The notes: a model not told the origin generated them from the sequence alone. Positions 46,212 through 57,028 are shown, numbered from the stretch's first letter. The stretch: 64,000 bases of DNA from Diploptera punctata (GCA_030220185.1 JASPKZ010004572.1:159501-223500), one strand, 5' to 3'. Program-made: numbers and translations.

Positions 46212-47087
46212 TTAGCGTTTTTTTCCTCTCATAAGCGATAGCCGTTGCCTGATTTTCACTCTGACCAGATGGTGATCCGAATTGCAGTCTGTCCCTCTAA
46301 CTGATCTAACATCGATGATGATACTGTGCCAGCGTTTATCCACTAATACATGATCTATCTGGTTCCGAGTTTCTCCATCTGGGGACGTCCAGGTGTATTT
46401 ATGAATATCCTTATGCTGAAATGTTGTCCTCTTAACAATGAGATTCTTCGATGTGACAAATGTGACTAATCTAACCCCGTTGTCGTTACTCTCTTCATGA
46501 AGACTGAATTTGCCTATTCTTGGTTTGAATATATCTTCCCGCCCCACTTTTGCATTAAAATCTCCTAAGACAATTTTCATATGATATCGTGAAAGGCTAT
46601 CAAATAAGCATTCTAATTCTTCATAGAACTCATCCTTGATCTTGTGATCTTTATCTTCTGTGGGGGCATGTACATTTACAATTATAAAATCATGTCGTTT
46701 ACCCTTTAGAATTATGTATGATATCCTATCACTAACAAACTTAATATCTCGGATAGCGGATAGGATCCTCCTTCTGACTAAAAAACCCGTTCCAAATGCA
46801 GGTCTTTCTGCACTCCCGTAGTATAATGCAAAACTTCCTGATTCCTGACTACCTTCTCCTGGCCACCTAACTTCCTGTAAAGCGATTATATCCAAGGGCG
46901 ATGTATGTAATTCCCGTGTTAATATCTCTAGTGCCCCGCTATTGTATAAAGTCCTAACATTCCATGTTCCTAGGAACATGTCCCTGTGTTTGATCCTTTT
47001 GGCATGAGTTCCTTGAGTAGTCCCCGCCCGGAGAACCGAATGGGGGACTATTTGACCTCCGGAAAATTTTACCCCAGTTGAACCCAT
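46212..47087 (-). CDS. LINE AP-type endonuclease
   Basis: 291 codons are uninterrupted. Conserved blocks of the exonuclease-endonuclease-phosphatase fold are GTWNVRTLYNSGALEIL, LDIIALQEVRWPGEG (metal-binding Glu), FIIVNVHAPTEDKD, KIVLGDFNAKVGRED (catalytic Asp-Asn), YTWTSPDGETRNQIDHVLVD and CNSDHHLVRVKIR (catalytic His). All key residues appear present. It would nick target DNA to prime reverse transcription. The first ~30 residues may be leader sequence, and the core starts at MFLGTWNVR. Confidence 0.92.
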   Translation of the reverse strand: MGSTGVKFSGGQIVPHSVLRAGTTQGTHAKRIKHRDMFLGTWNVRTLYNSGALEILTRELHTSPLDIIALQEVRWPGEGSQESGSFALYYGSAERPAFGTGFLVRRRILSAIRDIKFVSDRISYIILKGKRHDFIIVNVHAPTEDKDHKIKDEFYEELECLFDSLSRYHMKIVLGDFNAKVGREDIFKPRIGKFSLHEESNDNGVRLVTFVTSKNLIVKRTTFQHKDIHKYTWTSPDGETRNQIDHVLVDKRWHSIIIDVRSVRGTDCNSDHHLVRVKIRQRLSLMRGKKR

Positions 47088-47940
47088 GTCCGCATTTCTT
47101 GACGGTTGTATTTTTACGGCGAAAGATCGTCACTCTTTCGACCAAGGTTCTTTTTTCGTCTGGCTTATCACCTTCGACCAGTCCGGCATGGGTAACCCTA
47201 TCGGCAGCAATGCTACCGCCGGCATAGCTCTCAGGATCATTTAAGCACGCTAGCCACTCCACCACGACATGGTAAAGATACCATGGAGGGAAATAGAAAT
47301 GAGATGCTCAAATAAATTAAACATAGGCTCAATTCTGGAAATGCGTGCTATTATGCATTACAGAGACTCTTGACGTCCCAACTCCTTCCAAAAACGTTAA
47401 ACTGAAAATATATAAAACTATTATTCTCCCAGTTATATTATATGAATACTAAACATGGACTCTTACTATAAGGGAGGAAAGAAGATTACGAGTACATGAG
47501 AATAAAGTTCTTAAAAAAAAATTGGGCCTAAAAGAGATGAAGAGATTAACAGACAGGTGAATGGAGAAGACTACATAACAATGAACTACATGGTCTTTAT
47601 AGGAAGCCACATATAATAAGAACAGTCATGTCTCGTAGACTGTGACGAGCAGGACATGTGGCACGTATGGGGGATGAAAGAGATGCATGGAAGTTTCTTG
47701 TAGGAAAACCAGAGGGAAAACGCCCAGTTGGTAGACCAAGAATGAGGTAGGAGAATAACATTATCCGTAATTTGAGGGAAGTAGATTATACAGGAGATGA
47801 TGGAAAACATTAGCTCAGGATAGGGTTGTGTGAAGACATTATGTCCGCTTATGGAAAACATTAGCTCAATATAGGGATGTATGAAGAGCTTATGTCCGCG
47901 CGGTCATGAACCTACGGGTTCGATAGAGCCAGTGAGATAG

Positions 47941-47941
47941 C

Positions 47942-48012
<71 letters not shown>

Positions 48013-48052
48013 TAATAAAAACAATAATAACAATAACAATAATAATATTTTT
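47941..48052. repeat. (AAT)n microsatellite at LINE tail
   Basis: AAT units following the 3' end of the older LINE, with some AAC units. Confidence 0.93.
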
Positions 48053-48059
48053 ATATACA

Positions 48060-48700
48060 GATTTTCAATGCTTATACATCTTTCTATGTCTAAAGTTTCA
48101 TTTTTCTTCTCCACTGGTGTCTATCCATCCACTCCATGTCCTCCAGTCCTCTTGTTCTCATTCCATTTCTTATTTCTTGTATCCACGAGTTTCGAGGTCT
48201 TCCTCTCCTCCTTCTTCCAGGTGGACACCATTCCAATGTTTTCCTGGGTAATCTTTCTTCTTGCATTCATCGTACGTGACCATATCAATTTAATTCCTTG
48301 TATCTTATCTACTATTGAATATGTAATATTATTTTTTTCTCGTATGACAGTATTTATTTTTTTTTTAAGTTTGAACATCTTGCCGCTCTCCTCAAGAAAT
48401 CCATTTCCATCGACATACGTTTTTGTTCTAAGTTTTTGTTCAATTTCCAAACTTTAGATCCATATGTGACAGTACTTCTCACTATTGAATTAAATATTTG
48501 TAACTTATTTTTTCTGGTTATAGGTCTGTTCCATAAGACTCCATTTATTATTGCTGTTATTGCTCTACCATTTTTTATTCTGTTCTTAATATAACTTTCT
48601 TGTTTATCTTCTTTATTCACTTTTACTCCCAGATGCTCAAATTCTTTACATCTTCTAATATGCCCGTTCTGATCTTCTAATATTAATAATAATTATTATT
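48060..48700 (-). pseudogene. LINE ORF2 C-terminal fragment
   Basis: The minus strand reads GRAITAIINGVLWNRPITRK, LQIFNSIVRSTVTYGSKVWK and MEMDFLRRAARCS, then DKIQGIKLIWSRTMNARRKI and a GMVSTWKKEERKTSKLVDTR end. The YGSxVW motif after an RT core and the WxRH..RM order place it at a LINE 3' end. Confidence 0.7.
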
Positions 48701-48834
48701 ATTTTATTCTTTTATTCCAGGATTGTTTGTTATTTATACAGGTATCCTCAACTTATATATATATATATATATATTTTTTTTTTTTTTCATACTTCCCGGT
48801 CTTGCGTGTCCGCTTCTGTCATATTTCTCTTCTT

Positions 48835-48966
48835 TATGTTTTCTTGAATTCCCTTATCCAAGTTGGCTTTGGTCTACCACGTTTCCCTTTTCCTGGAGGT
48901 ATCCATTTCAATACTTCTTTGTTTGTTTCTGTGTCCCTTCTTCTCATTATATGTCTATTCCATCTT
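48835..48966 (-). pseudogene. LINE ORF2 terminal scrap
   Basis: RWNRHIMRRRDTETNKEVLK followed by WIPPGKGKRGRPKPTWIREF is another LINE C-terminus, truncated at an (AAT)n run. A separate family from its neighbour is likely. Confidence 0.7.
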
Positions 48967-49198
<232 letters not shown>

Positions 49199-49689
49199 TC
49201 TCTCTGCGAAGCAAGAAGGGGAATTGTAGATCATTCAAGATTCTGGGCATTAGACTACTACTACTACTATTAATCTCTTTTTTTACCTTGGTTTAACCTC
49301 CCCATTTATAGGAGCATTTACATATCTGACGTCACCCGGGCTACAGGGACGAGATCTGTCGGGAGAGGATTTATAACTTCGAATTACACACATACTTTTT
49401 TTTTGACAATACAAGTAGCCTGTATGGAGGACCTTCCTAGATAAGTGATCAGCTGAAAGCCAGGACCACAGTCGAGAGACCAAGATGAACATATAAGACA
49501 AGACACACCTTTTACTCACTCATTCGCACTAAAGAAATCTAATGGGTAGATGATAACACTGGTCAACAGTGGTTTTGTTGCCCTTGATATAAGATTAATT
49601 TCGGATATATTTATGCTCACAATTCATGAAAATATCAATGATTTTGGAAGATTTGCTCTGGTTTTTTTAAATCTTTATTTTGATTTTAC

Positions 49690-50330
49690 ACTACAAAAAT
49701 CGGAAAATATGAAAAAAATATAACATATATATTTATAATGTCGATTGTTTTTTGAAAAAATTGTGTACACCGACGTAAATAGAAAGAAACATATCGAAAA
49801 CTCATGTTATACTTCAGTGAAAAGCCTTTTGTAAGATTTTCTTTATCATTTTTTAGGGGACAATCTCTTTTTAAAAACCAGCAGTAATCTGCGATCATGT
49901 GACGGTCCCATCTACTCTGATACCTTTCCTCCATTACTTTTAGATCCTAGTGAAAGCGCACTCCCTGTTTGTCGCTATAATTTCCTAAATTATCCGAAAT
50001 CTATCCAGGTGACTGCGGAGAAAGTGTAACTTTATACACATATTTGATCCCAGAATCTTGAAGCTTGTCAACATGTTTTGCACAATTTCGTTATAATTTG
50101 GTACTTTATAGTTACCTACGAAATTTTCTACTACCAGTACAAAACCCTTCCAAGCTTCACTTTCCGGAAGTCATAACTTTGATAAAATTTGCATCTTTCA
50201 TCAATTACCGAATTTGAGGACCATCAAATATTCCGCCTTTTAACTTTTACACACTGAGCTTAGGAAATTTTCTACAAATGCAATTGAAACATTTTCTTTC
50301 CTTGTCCAAAGCTTTGATGAATTGTTTTAT
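49690..50330 (-). pseudogene. Relic of an uncharacterised multicopy family (MADYCW motif)
   Basis: The minus strand reads DVIKQFIKALDKERKCFN, RKFPKLS, LKGGIFDGPQIR, FHQDLKVMEERYQSRWDRHM-like and IADYCWFLKRDCPLKNDK. This block order (KQFVKAL.., GIFVGPQIR, ERFHQDI..MEKRYQGRW, MADYCW.LKRD) belongs to a family of repeated, unnamed proteins seen in insects and some other animals. The function is unknown to me; a mobile origin is likely. Stops and frameshifts show decay. The region from FHQD to NDKENL is in one frame (49934-49686). Confidence 0.6.
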
Positions 50331-50521
50331 CACATCCAGATGCACGTCATGAGTACTTTAATTTTGTAAAATAACTGAGATCACGGCCGATGTGCGGAGT
50401 GAGGGGCGTGAGAGTGGGGATCATGTGATGTTTGTATACGCGAAGAAAATGCGCAGAAATCAAATCATGACTGGAAACATAAATGTTATTAGTAACAAGC
50501 CGTTCACTGATTAAGATGTGA

Positions 50522-50815
50522 AGTGATCCCACAACAGGCCCGGAGGCCCTTGGGGTAGTAGGAGGTTAAGGCTCCCACTTTTTTCTAGACAATCGGCACT
50601 TTGTGTCAGCCGGGTTGTCAGCCCTGCGTGACGGCCGCCTTTACCCCCAGAACAAGAGTCTGGTACTCATTTCCGTTAGAGGCTGAGTCGACCCCAGGGC
50701 CATAGTGCCGCCAGAGGGTTTGGGTCAGTTTAAAAATCCTGACCCCAACGGGACTTGAACCCTCGACCCTCCAGCTTGTAGCTCAGTGCCTTAACCCCTA
50801 CGCTACGGCGTGCCC
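50522..50815 (-). repeat. SINE-B, near full length
   Basis: Almost identical to 36285-36585: tRNA-like head with B box ggttcaagtcccg on the minus strand. TTAAGAT-type words at both sides may be a target duplication. Confidence 0.87.
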
Positions 50816-51029
50816 CAGTTTAAGATATAAGATACGCAAAAATCATAAAAACTAGAGCACATTCAGCACTTTCATGAAAATATTCGTAAACTGTGCACTT
50901 GAAAACATAGACATTCGCTGAGATATCCAAGGCAACAAAAAAAATTGTAGAGCTGTGTAATCGGAGATCTTTTTGGTATTAACGTTTCCCGAATTTTTTC
51001 TTTCAGGAGAGGAAAGCTCCTGACGACGA

Positions 51030-51162
51030 CGACGACGACAACGATAACAATAACAATAACAATAACAATAACAATAATAATAACAATAACAATAATAATA
51101 ATAATAACAATAATAATAACAATAATAATAATAACAATAATAACAATAATAATAACAAATAA
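51030..51162. repeat. (AAC/AAT)n microsatellite
   Basis: Mixed AAC and AAT units after a short (ACG)n run. It directly precedes a truncated LINE. Confidence 0.92.
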
Positions 51163-51164
51163 GT

Positions 51165-51700
51165 GTCTTTTGCAACTAAAATGGATTTTATACGAAGCGC
51201 AGCAAGAATTTAAGAAAAAAAATAGCAACTCAGTTATAAGAGAGAAAATGAAAATTGAAGATATTATTCATAGAATCTCGAATAGAACACTTCAAGCGAT
51301 GTCTTCAACAACTGATCCCGCACAACAATCCATCAGGAAAAAATGGAAGTGGGGAGGCCACGTCGCAAGAATACAGGGCGACAGGTGGACAATAAAAACA
51401 ACCATCTGGGACCCGTACACAGGCAAGAGACAGCGCGGAAGACCTAGACGACGATGGGCTGACCTCTTCAAAGAACGAGCAGGGGCGCAATGGTTCCAGA
51501 GTCGTCAGATGCAGGAAAAGCTGGAGAACGATGGAGAGCCAACTGTGCAGTAACTAATCACAGAACAGACAGTGTATACAAATCAAGTGCTACATCCAAG
51601 TCAACTTCTCACCACGGAGTAGCTCACCGGGTGACACTCACAATATAGCTTAACCCCTGTACAAGGAGACCTTTGCCCTAAAGGGACATACCAGGCTTTA
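51165..51700 (+). pseudogene. LINE ORF2 C-terminal fragment (CR1/Jockey-like end)
   Basis: The open frame to 51553 encodes KKWKWGGHVARIQGDRWTIK, TTIWDPYTGKRQRGRPRRRW and ADLFKERAGAQWFQSRQMQE, a GHVARxxDxRW...GxRxRGRPxxRWxDD.. tail. The 3' trailer runs to the ccctaaagggacataccagg region and a TTATTA tail. 5' truncated. Confidence 0.75.
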
Positions 51701-51719
51701 TTATTATAATATTATTATT

Positions 51720-51972
51720 ACTCTAGATTATATTAAAATTCAGCAATTAAGGTGGTACGGACATTTCCAGCGAATGGAAGAGGATCGACTAACAAAATGT
51801 GTTTTGGAATGGAAACCTGAGGGAAGACGAGGCAGAGGTAGACATAAACCTTGAAGGAGTCAGGGAATACATTTATAGATGAAGGAGAAATATCTACAAC
51901 CAGGAGATTGGATGGACCTACAAAATTGGCTATTAAGACACAGTAGTAGAATACAGGAATAAAAACTATAAA
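51720..51972 (+). pseudogene. LINE ORF2 C-terminal scrap
   Basis: [40 protein letters not shown] and a later GDWMDLQNWLLRHSSRIQ. It extends into the left arm of the palindrome at 51930-52223. Confidence 0.7.
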
Positions 51973-52223
51973 AAAGTCACCTTGTAGGTCCGTCTCCTCA
52001 ACTTAAGTTGTTTTAACACTCTGTAGGCCTTTCGGGACTAGTTCCATCATCAGCAGAACGAATTAGGTCTGTACTTTTTGATTCTTGTCAACAAGTTCTG
52101 CTGATGATGCGACTAGTCCCTAAAGGCCTATAGAGTGTTAAAACAACTTAAGTTGAGGAGAAGGACCTACATGGTGACTTTTTTATAGTTTTTATTCTTA
52201 TATTCTATTACTGTGACTTAATA
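51930..52223. repeat. Long palindrome (~130-bp arms) with hammerhead-like core
   Basis: The left arm 51930-52059 pairs with the right arm 52093-52223 around a 33-bp spacer, with few mismatches. The arms include a LINE tail and a segment with CTGATGA and GAAA on the minus strand of the left arm (52053-52047 and 52033-52030). The right arm has TAAA instead. This looks like an inverted duplication of a Penelope-type end plus its flank. Confidence 0.8.
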
Positions 52224-52294
52224 CCTCAACGGAAACTTACTATGGATATTACTAGTGTCTATTAGAAATCAGTCGATGTCAGAGACATTAAACA

Positions 52295-52327
<33 letters not shown>

Positions 52328-52330
<3 letters not shown>

Positions 52331-52534
52331 AAAGATACCAACAAGAATGGAAAAATCATCTGAGAAGAATGGCAAGAAATAGACTTCCAAAATTGGCATT
52401 CCAATATACCCCAACTGGACATAGGGACCAAGGAAGACCAAAACATCGGTGGAAAGATCAAGACCATCTTCGCTAGGTTTACCGTACAGGCCACACGGCC
52501 TAAAACGAATTTGTTCATCATGATGATGATGATG

Positions 52535-52535
<1 letters not shown>
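52328..52535 (+). mobile_element. LINE 3'-end fragment, same family as 42280-43464
   Basis: Nearly identical to 43258-43464: YQQEWKNHLRRMARNRLPKL, AFQYTPTGHRDQGRPKHRWK, then the trailer cgaatttgttcatcatgatg. A (TA)n run precedes it. Confidence 0.9.
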
Positions 52536-52574
<39 letters not shown>

Positions 52575-52576
52575 AT

Positions 52577-52615
52577 GTATGTTATGATTAAATTTTTTAC
52601 ATTGAGCAATGCATG

Positions 52616-52661
<46 letters not shown>

Positions 52662-52835
52662 AATAAGAACAATAAGTGGTTGAATTGGATTCGTCTGATG
52701 GTGTAATGGATAACACGCTGGGGTACCAACCCAGGGTTCCGGGTTCGAATCCCGTCCAGGAATTCATTTTTCTTGTCATGTCATATTAAGTTTGCATTGC
52801 TCAATGTCAAAAATTTAATTATAACATCGATAAAG
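52577..52835. mobile_element. Inverted-repeat unit enclosing a tRNA-like gene
   Basis: tgttatgattaaatttttta...cattgagcaatgca at 52577-52610 returns inverted at about 52793-52833 (tgcattgctcaatgtcaaaa and onward). Between the arms lie a (TA)n run and a tRNA-like gene. The left arm also occurs at 53520-53560. Confidence 0.65.
52692..52762 (+). tRNA. tRNA-like gene (anticodon ACC), copy 1
   Basis: The A box tggtgtaatgg is exact for TRGYNNANNNG (its first base is the last base before gg here). The B box ggttcgaatcc is exact. The D stem is gtgt/acac. The anticodon arm is ctggg-gtaccaa-cccag, giving anticodon ACC (Gly codon GGT). The acceptor stem is imperfect in this copy. A T-run (atttttc) follows as a possible Pol III terminator. 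It could be a real tRNA, a pseudogene or a SINE head. Confidence 0.6.
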
Positions 52836-52986
52836 CGAAACTGCTATAAAGTAAAATTATTGTCTTTAATTTGCTTACTTGTTATAGTCAGCTACTAGGT
52901 AGCAGTGAAGACAGAGTTCTCGACATCTAGTAATAATGGAATATATATATATATATATAAAGAAAAATAAGTGTTTGAGTTGGATT

Positions 52987-53057
52987 CGCCTGGTGGTGTA
53001 ATGGATAACACGCTGGGGTACCAACCTAGAGTTCCGGGTTCGAATCCCGCCCAGGCA
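52987..53057 (+). tRNA. tRNA-like gene (anticodon ACC), copy 2
   Basis: Best acceptor pairing of the three copies (gcctgg with ccaggc). A and B boxes are intact. The anticodon stem is ctggg/cctag with one mismatch, and the loop is gtaccaa. The T-run tttatttttctt follows. Confidence 0.6.
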
Positions 53058-53072
53058 TTTATTTTTCTTATG

Positions 53073-53100
<28 letters not shown>

Positions 53101-53137
<37 letters not shown>
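53101..53137. repeat. (GA)n microsatellite
   Basis: GA run after a TA run. The duplicate is at 53957-53979. Confidence 0.95.
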
Positions 53138-53139
<2 letters not shown>

Positions 53140-53587
53140 AATAATAATAATGTTAACAATACAATTATTATAATAATGTTAATGGTCATAATGAGATATT
53201 GATATAAGAAAGACGATGATGATGATAATAACAATAATATTAATGATAAAACATAATAATAATAATAATCCAAGCAATAAAGGAGTAAGGAAATCAAAAC
53301 AAATATAAGGCCCTACGATTTGTCGCCCTATAAATAAACTAATTGAAGTCATGAATGCATTTAAAACATACAATTCTACAGGGCTGAGGAATAAAATGAT
53401 ACAGCGTTCTGAAAAACGAAGTAGGTTTTTATTCATATATTCTATTACTGTGTCTTAATACCTCAACGGAAACTTGCCTAAACCAGGAAGTGAAGAAGAA
53501 GAAGATATATATATATATGTATGTTATAATTAAATTTTTGACATTGAGCAATGCATGATCATATATATATATAAGAACAATAAGTGT

Positions 53588-53806
53588 ATTCACGTAGACT
53601 TTCACGGCCGGAGTTGCTATGATGATCTTGATGAAGGTTTTCGGACTGTAGGCCGTGGTCGTGAGGCTTGTAGTTCCCCGACGTTTCGCCAAAGACTGCG
53701 TCTGGCATCCTCAAGGGTTGTCTTGAGACTGTCTTTGGCGAAACGTCGGGGAACTACAAGCCTCACGACCACGGCCTACAGCCCGAAAACCTTCATCAAG
53801 ATGATC
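53588..53806. mobile_element. Palindromic insertion with 17-bp target duplication
   Basis: Two ~76-bp arms (about 53622-53696 and 53731-53806) are near-perfect inverted copies. They contain gtctttggcgaaacgtcggg. ATAAGAACAATAAGTGT flanks it at 53571-53587 and 53807-53823. The sequence ttgaggatgcc...ggcgaaac is close to the CUGANGA...GAAA hammerhead core of Penelope-like elements but has T where the C should be. Confidence 0.85.
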
Positions 53807-53835
53807 ATAAGAACAATAAGTGTTTGAATTGGATT

Positions 53836-53906
53836 CGCCTGGTGGTGTAATGGATAACACGCTGGGGTACCAACCTAGAGTTCCGGGTTCGAATCCCGTC
53901 CAGACA
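53836..53906 (+). tRNA. tRNA-like gene (anticodon ACC), copy 3
   Basis: Same D and anticodon arms as copy 2, with a slightly damaged acceptor 3' side (ccagaca). It lies in the duplicated block, so it is a paralogue of copy 2. Confidence 0.55.
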
Positions 53907-53921
53907 TTTCTTTTTATCATG

Positions 53922-53979
<58 letters not shown>

Positions 53980-54280
53980 TAATAATAATGTTAACAATAT
54001 AATTATTATAATAATGTTAATGGTCATAATGAGATATTGATATAAGAAAGATGACGATGATGATGACAATGATAATGATCATAATAATAATAACAATAAT
54101 AATCCAAGCAATAAAGGACTAATATGTTTTGTAAGGAAATCAAAACCAATTTAAGGCCCTACGATTTTTTCGCCTTACAAATAAACTAATAGAAGTCATG
54201 AATGCATTTAAAACATAAAATTATACAGGGCTGAGGAATAAAATGACACAGCGTTTTGAAAAACGAAATAGGTCTTTTAT

Positions 54281-54707
54281 CAGTTCTCATTATACGACAC
54301 AGTGAACGTTTACCTCCAGTCATAGCAACACTGTTGTTGCGACGTAGATACTAACCATGTATAGTCTGGGACAAATAGCAAATGAAGCACTTACCCAGCT
54401 TGCTAAGGGTAATAGCTACTCCACACCTATTGACGTGCAGCGAGTGTATCCGGGATGACACATAATTAGTTCGCAATTCATCCACAAATGCAGCAAGTCA
54501 AAAGTACAATAAAGTCGGAGAATACAATAAATATTGTTTATTGAATTTGACTTGAGTTATGATAAGAAAGCACAAGAATTGCTAATATAAAAACTAGACT
54601 TGTTGATATTATCTGTTGTGGCTACTTTATTTGGGACTATATGAGAATACAGCCATGTTACAATGAAATAACTAGGAGAGAATTAAACATTTCCGTCTCG
54701 GATTGGG
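54281..54707. other. Non-coding stretch
   Basis: No gene or multi-copy repeat was recognised. Confidence 0.3.
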
Positions 54708-54990
54708 CTTAGTTAGCGCTCGCGGCCACCCCGACTGGGGTCCCACGTTCGAATTCTAGCAGTCCCAAAGGGGTGTTGGTGGTGGGCCATACAGTGATTT
54801 TCGGGGTTTTCTTGAGGTTCTCCCGTTTCCCGAAATTCATCCCACCAACATTCTACATTTCCCTTTCCCACCCCTTCATGCCATTTCATTTATTATTCAT
54901 TAATTTCATAACATCCTTATCGCATCTCATATTAGCTAAATAAATAATTTGGCTGGCAATCCACAGGAGTTGAAAATATCTTGTTGCGGG
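54708..54990 (+). repeat. Probable SINE (tRNA-like head)
   Basis: ggcttagttagcgctcgcgg, then a B-box-like cacgttcgaattc and a G/C-rich body (gggtgttggtggtgggccat). Only one copy is present here, so the boundaries are uncertain. Confidence 0.45.
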
Positions 54991-55229
54991 GATCTAGTAG
55001 GGCAGATCACCAGGGAACTACCTAATGACTCCGAGCTTGAACAATAAAAGAGGACAGAAGGGGCGAAATGGACGGTTGTAGCCTTCCTCGCGGCCACGGA
55101 CCCAACCCAAAAATTATTGTATGGGTCATGGGAGTAGAACCTGGTTCATCGGACTTGAAAGATGACCTACAACTTACATAACATCGAAGAATAGATTTTC
55201 ATTCCACTCACCTCCGTAATACTGAGATG

Positions 55230-55792
55230 TTTCAGGTCGCGGTGCTCTTCCCAATCCGAATAAAAATAACTAAAAAACTAAATGAAACATTTAAAGATGC
55301 AAATATTTATTAAAACCCTCAGGATTTTTTAGAGTATGCGAGCCAACAAATGAAGAATAATTGGGATTTGAAGATAAATCAGCAATAATTGTACATTGTA
55401 CATTGTAGATTGGTTTTGGATTTCAACTGGGAATAATTCTAATCGTGTCACTTCAAACTCATTTGAAGATCGAGAAAAAATATTTACAATCATGTAGGCT
55501 TAATTGCAAACAGATTTGAAGATATACCAGTAATAATTAATTATATCCATACTATTGTACACTGATTGTAAAATTAAAAAAATAATTATAACTGTAGTTT
55601 TAAATCGATTTCAAGATCAACCGGCAATAATTTTATAAACGTTTCATTTTGAATTAAATGTTATAACACAGTTTGTGTCCATATCGATATGTCGTTGGCA
55701 ATTTTTAGCGAATATGAGAAAGTCAACAAAAACAATATTCCAAGAATCTTGCATTTTTAGCGTCAATCACACAAATAACATGTATTATGTAG
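55230..55792. repeat. Degenerate tandem repeats, non-coding
   Basis: Loose repeats of a gatttgaagat...caataattnta motif occur near 55361, 55453, 55517 and 55607. No gene seen. Confidence 0.45.
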
Positions 55793-56133
55793 GAGCTGTG
55801 GTCTCGAGGTAGCGTCACGCAGCGGGCCCGGGTTCGATCCCCGGTCGGAACAGTTTTTCTGGGTGAGGTTTTTATCGGAGTTTTCCTCACCTGTAAGACA
55901 AATGTCAGGAAAACTTTAATGCCCAAACGGTCCCCGAAATCATAGAGCCATCATCATCATCCTTATCATCATCATCTTCATCATCATCATCATCATCATA
56001 CTTCACCGGTGTGGAAAGCAACGGGAAGCTACCACACATACAATTCCCTAGTAAAGTTGAAAGCATAGCATGAAAATGCTATGATTGCAGTGAAGGACCT
56101 GCCTTCGGGCAGAATTACTATGGATGGAAGGAT
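55793..56133 (+). repeat. SINE-A with deletion in anticodon arm
   Basis: Head to tail order is complete, except that the 5' strand of the anticodon arm (about 10 bases) is missing. B box ggttcgatccccgg is intact and the tail reads ..tactatggatgg. Confidence 0.88.
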
Positions 56134-57028
56134 GTAGGAGACCTACTTACATAAAGGGAAGAAATTGATTACAAGAAGATGCGATCCAGCGTATTTGAAG
56201 GTAACGTCAGGCTCTTTGTCAATGAAACATTTTAGAACTATTATGTTGACTGTAATAATAGTGATATGGTATGGGAACGAATCTATAGGATTTTTGCCAC
56301 AAAAAATATTATATTACGATGCGAGGTTGGGAAGAGGATTTTACAAAAGCGAGGTTTTTAATTTTCGAGATTCTGTAAAACACTTCACAAAAGTGCGTTG
56401 TACATTAAGTTTATTCTTTGCGCGATGGTGTTTTCAAAATAATAAATAATAGTAATATAAAATTTTTGTTGGAAGTATTTCCGTTTATTATAAACAACTG
56501 ACTAAAGTTAACAGTGTGGACAATGATTATTAGTAGAAACTACAGCAGGTCGTGACACCAATCAGCGATAAAGTGGCGGCAAGTACGTATTTATTGTTTT
56601 CTATTGTTTCAAATAAAGTTCAGTTCATTTAAAATGCAGTGACTTGTTTCGTATAATGTATATTAACACTACCTTTTGGGTATATTTTCGTATATACATT
56701 ATTCGTAGTATGCATAAAGGGCAGTAGTTTTACTTCCCACACGCGGTTTGTAATATGTAATATTACAGTATAGTTATTTATATTGCAAAACCCTAAATGT
56801 AGAAAGTTGAACTTTCATTCATTGTCGCCATTGCTGGAAGTATGACAAAACGCACTATCGCACAAAAAAGTTTTTTTTTTCTAATTCCTCCATCATCCTC
56901 CAAACATATTCACTATCTATTAAAGAATTCCGTAAGTATAATGAACAATACGACCGTAATTTTAATGTCAATTGTGGTAACATACTATACACAGTGTAAC
57001 GACAATAGTAGGCAAAACTTTAGGTAAG
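56134..57028. other. Unassigned stretch
   Basis: The 94-codon plus frame at 56165-56449 has no domain I recognise and no splice context. The rest is AT-rich. Confidence 0.3.

Larger units (their letters stand above)
44021..47292 (-). mobile_element. Near full-length RTE-like LINE inserted in its own family
   Basis: ATATAAATGAG (44010-44020) and ATAGAAATGAG (47293-47303) form an 11-bp target duplication with one change, inside a plus-strand copy of the same LINE. Reading on the minus strand gives a 5' leader, endonuclease (47087-46212), linker (46180-45791), RT (45591-45046), palm and thumb (44886-44221), C-terminus (44257-44048) and a (GTAA)-like tail. At 3.27 kb it appears complete, with only a few frame breaks. 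Confidence 0.93.
41926..47935 (+). mobile_element. Older RTE-like LINE split by two LINE insertions
   Basis: Plus-strand LINE segments at 41926-42279, 43477-44020 and 47304-47935 are colinear with one another. They hold an RT start (SDEIPAELIKSGG), LLVYADDIILLNDNEEIL (YADD motif, near 43766) and the 3' region. The breaks coincide exactly with inserted LINEs at 42280-43464 and 44021-47292, each with a target duplication. The 3' end meets (AAT)n at 47941. Confidence 0.9.
52960..54280. repeat. Direct duplication of a ~470-bp block
   Basis: The block 52960-53435 (tRNA-like gene, TA run, GA run, then gttaatggtcataatgagat and ggccctacgatt words) is repeated at about 53812-54280 at roughly 845 bp offset. 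A palindromic insertion lies between the copies at 53588-53806. Confidence 0.85.

Noticed and set aside
56165..56449. Possible small host gene
   Set aside because: Starts at an arbitrary Met; no homologous motif, no conserved splice site and no promoter-like signal that I can defend.
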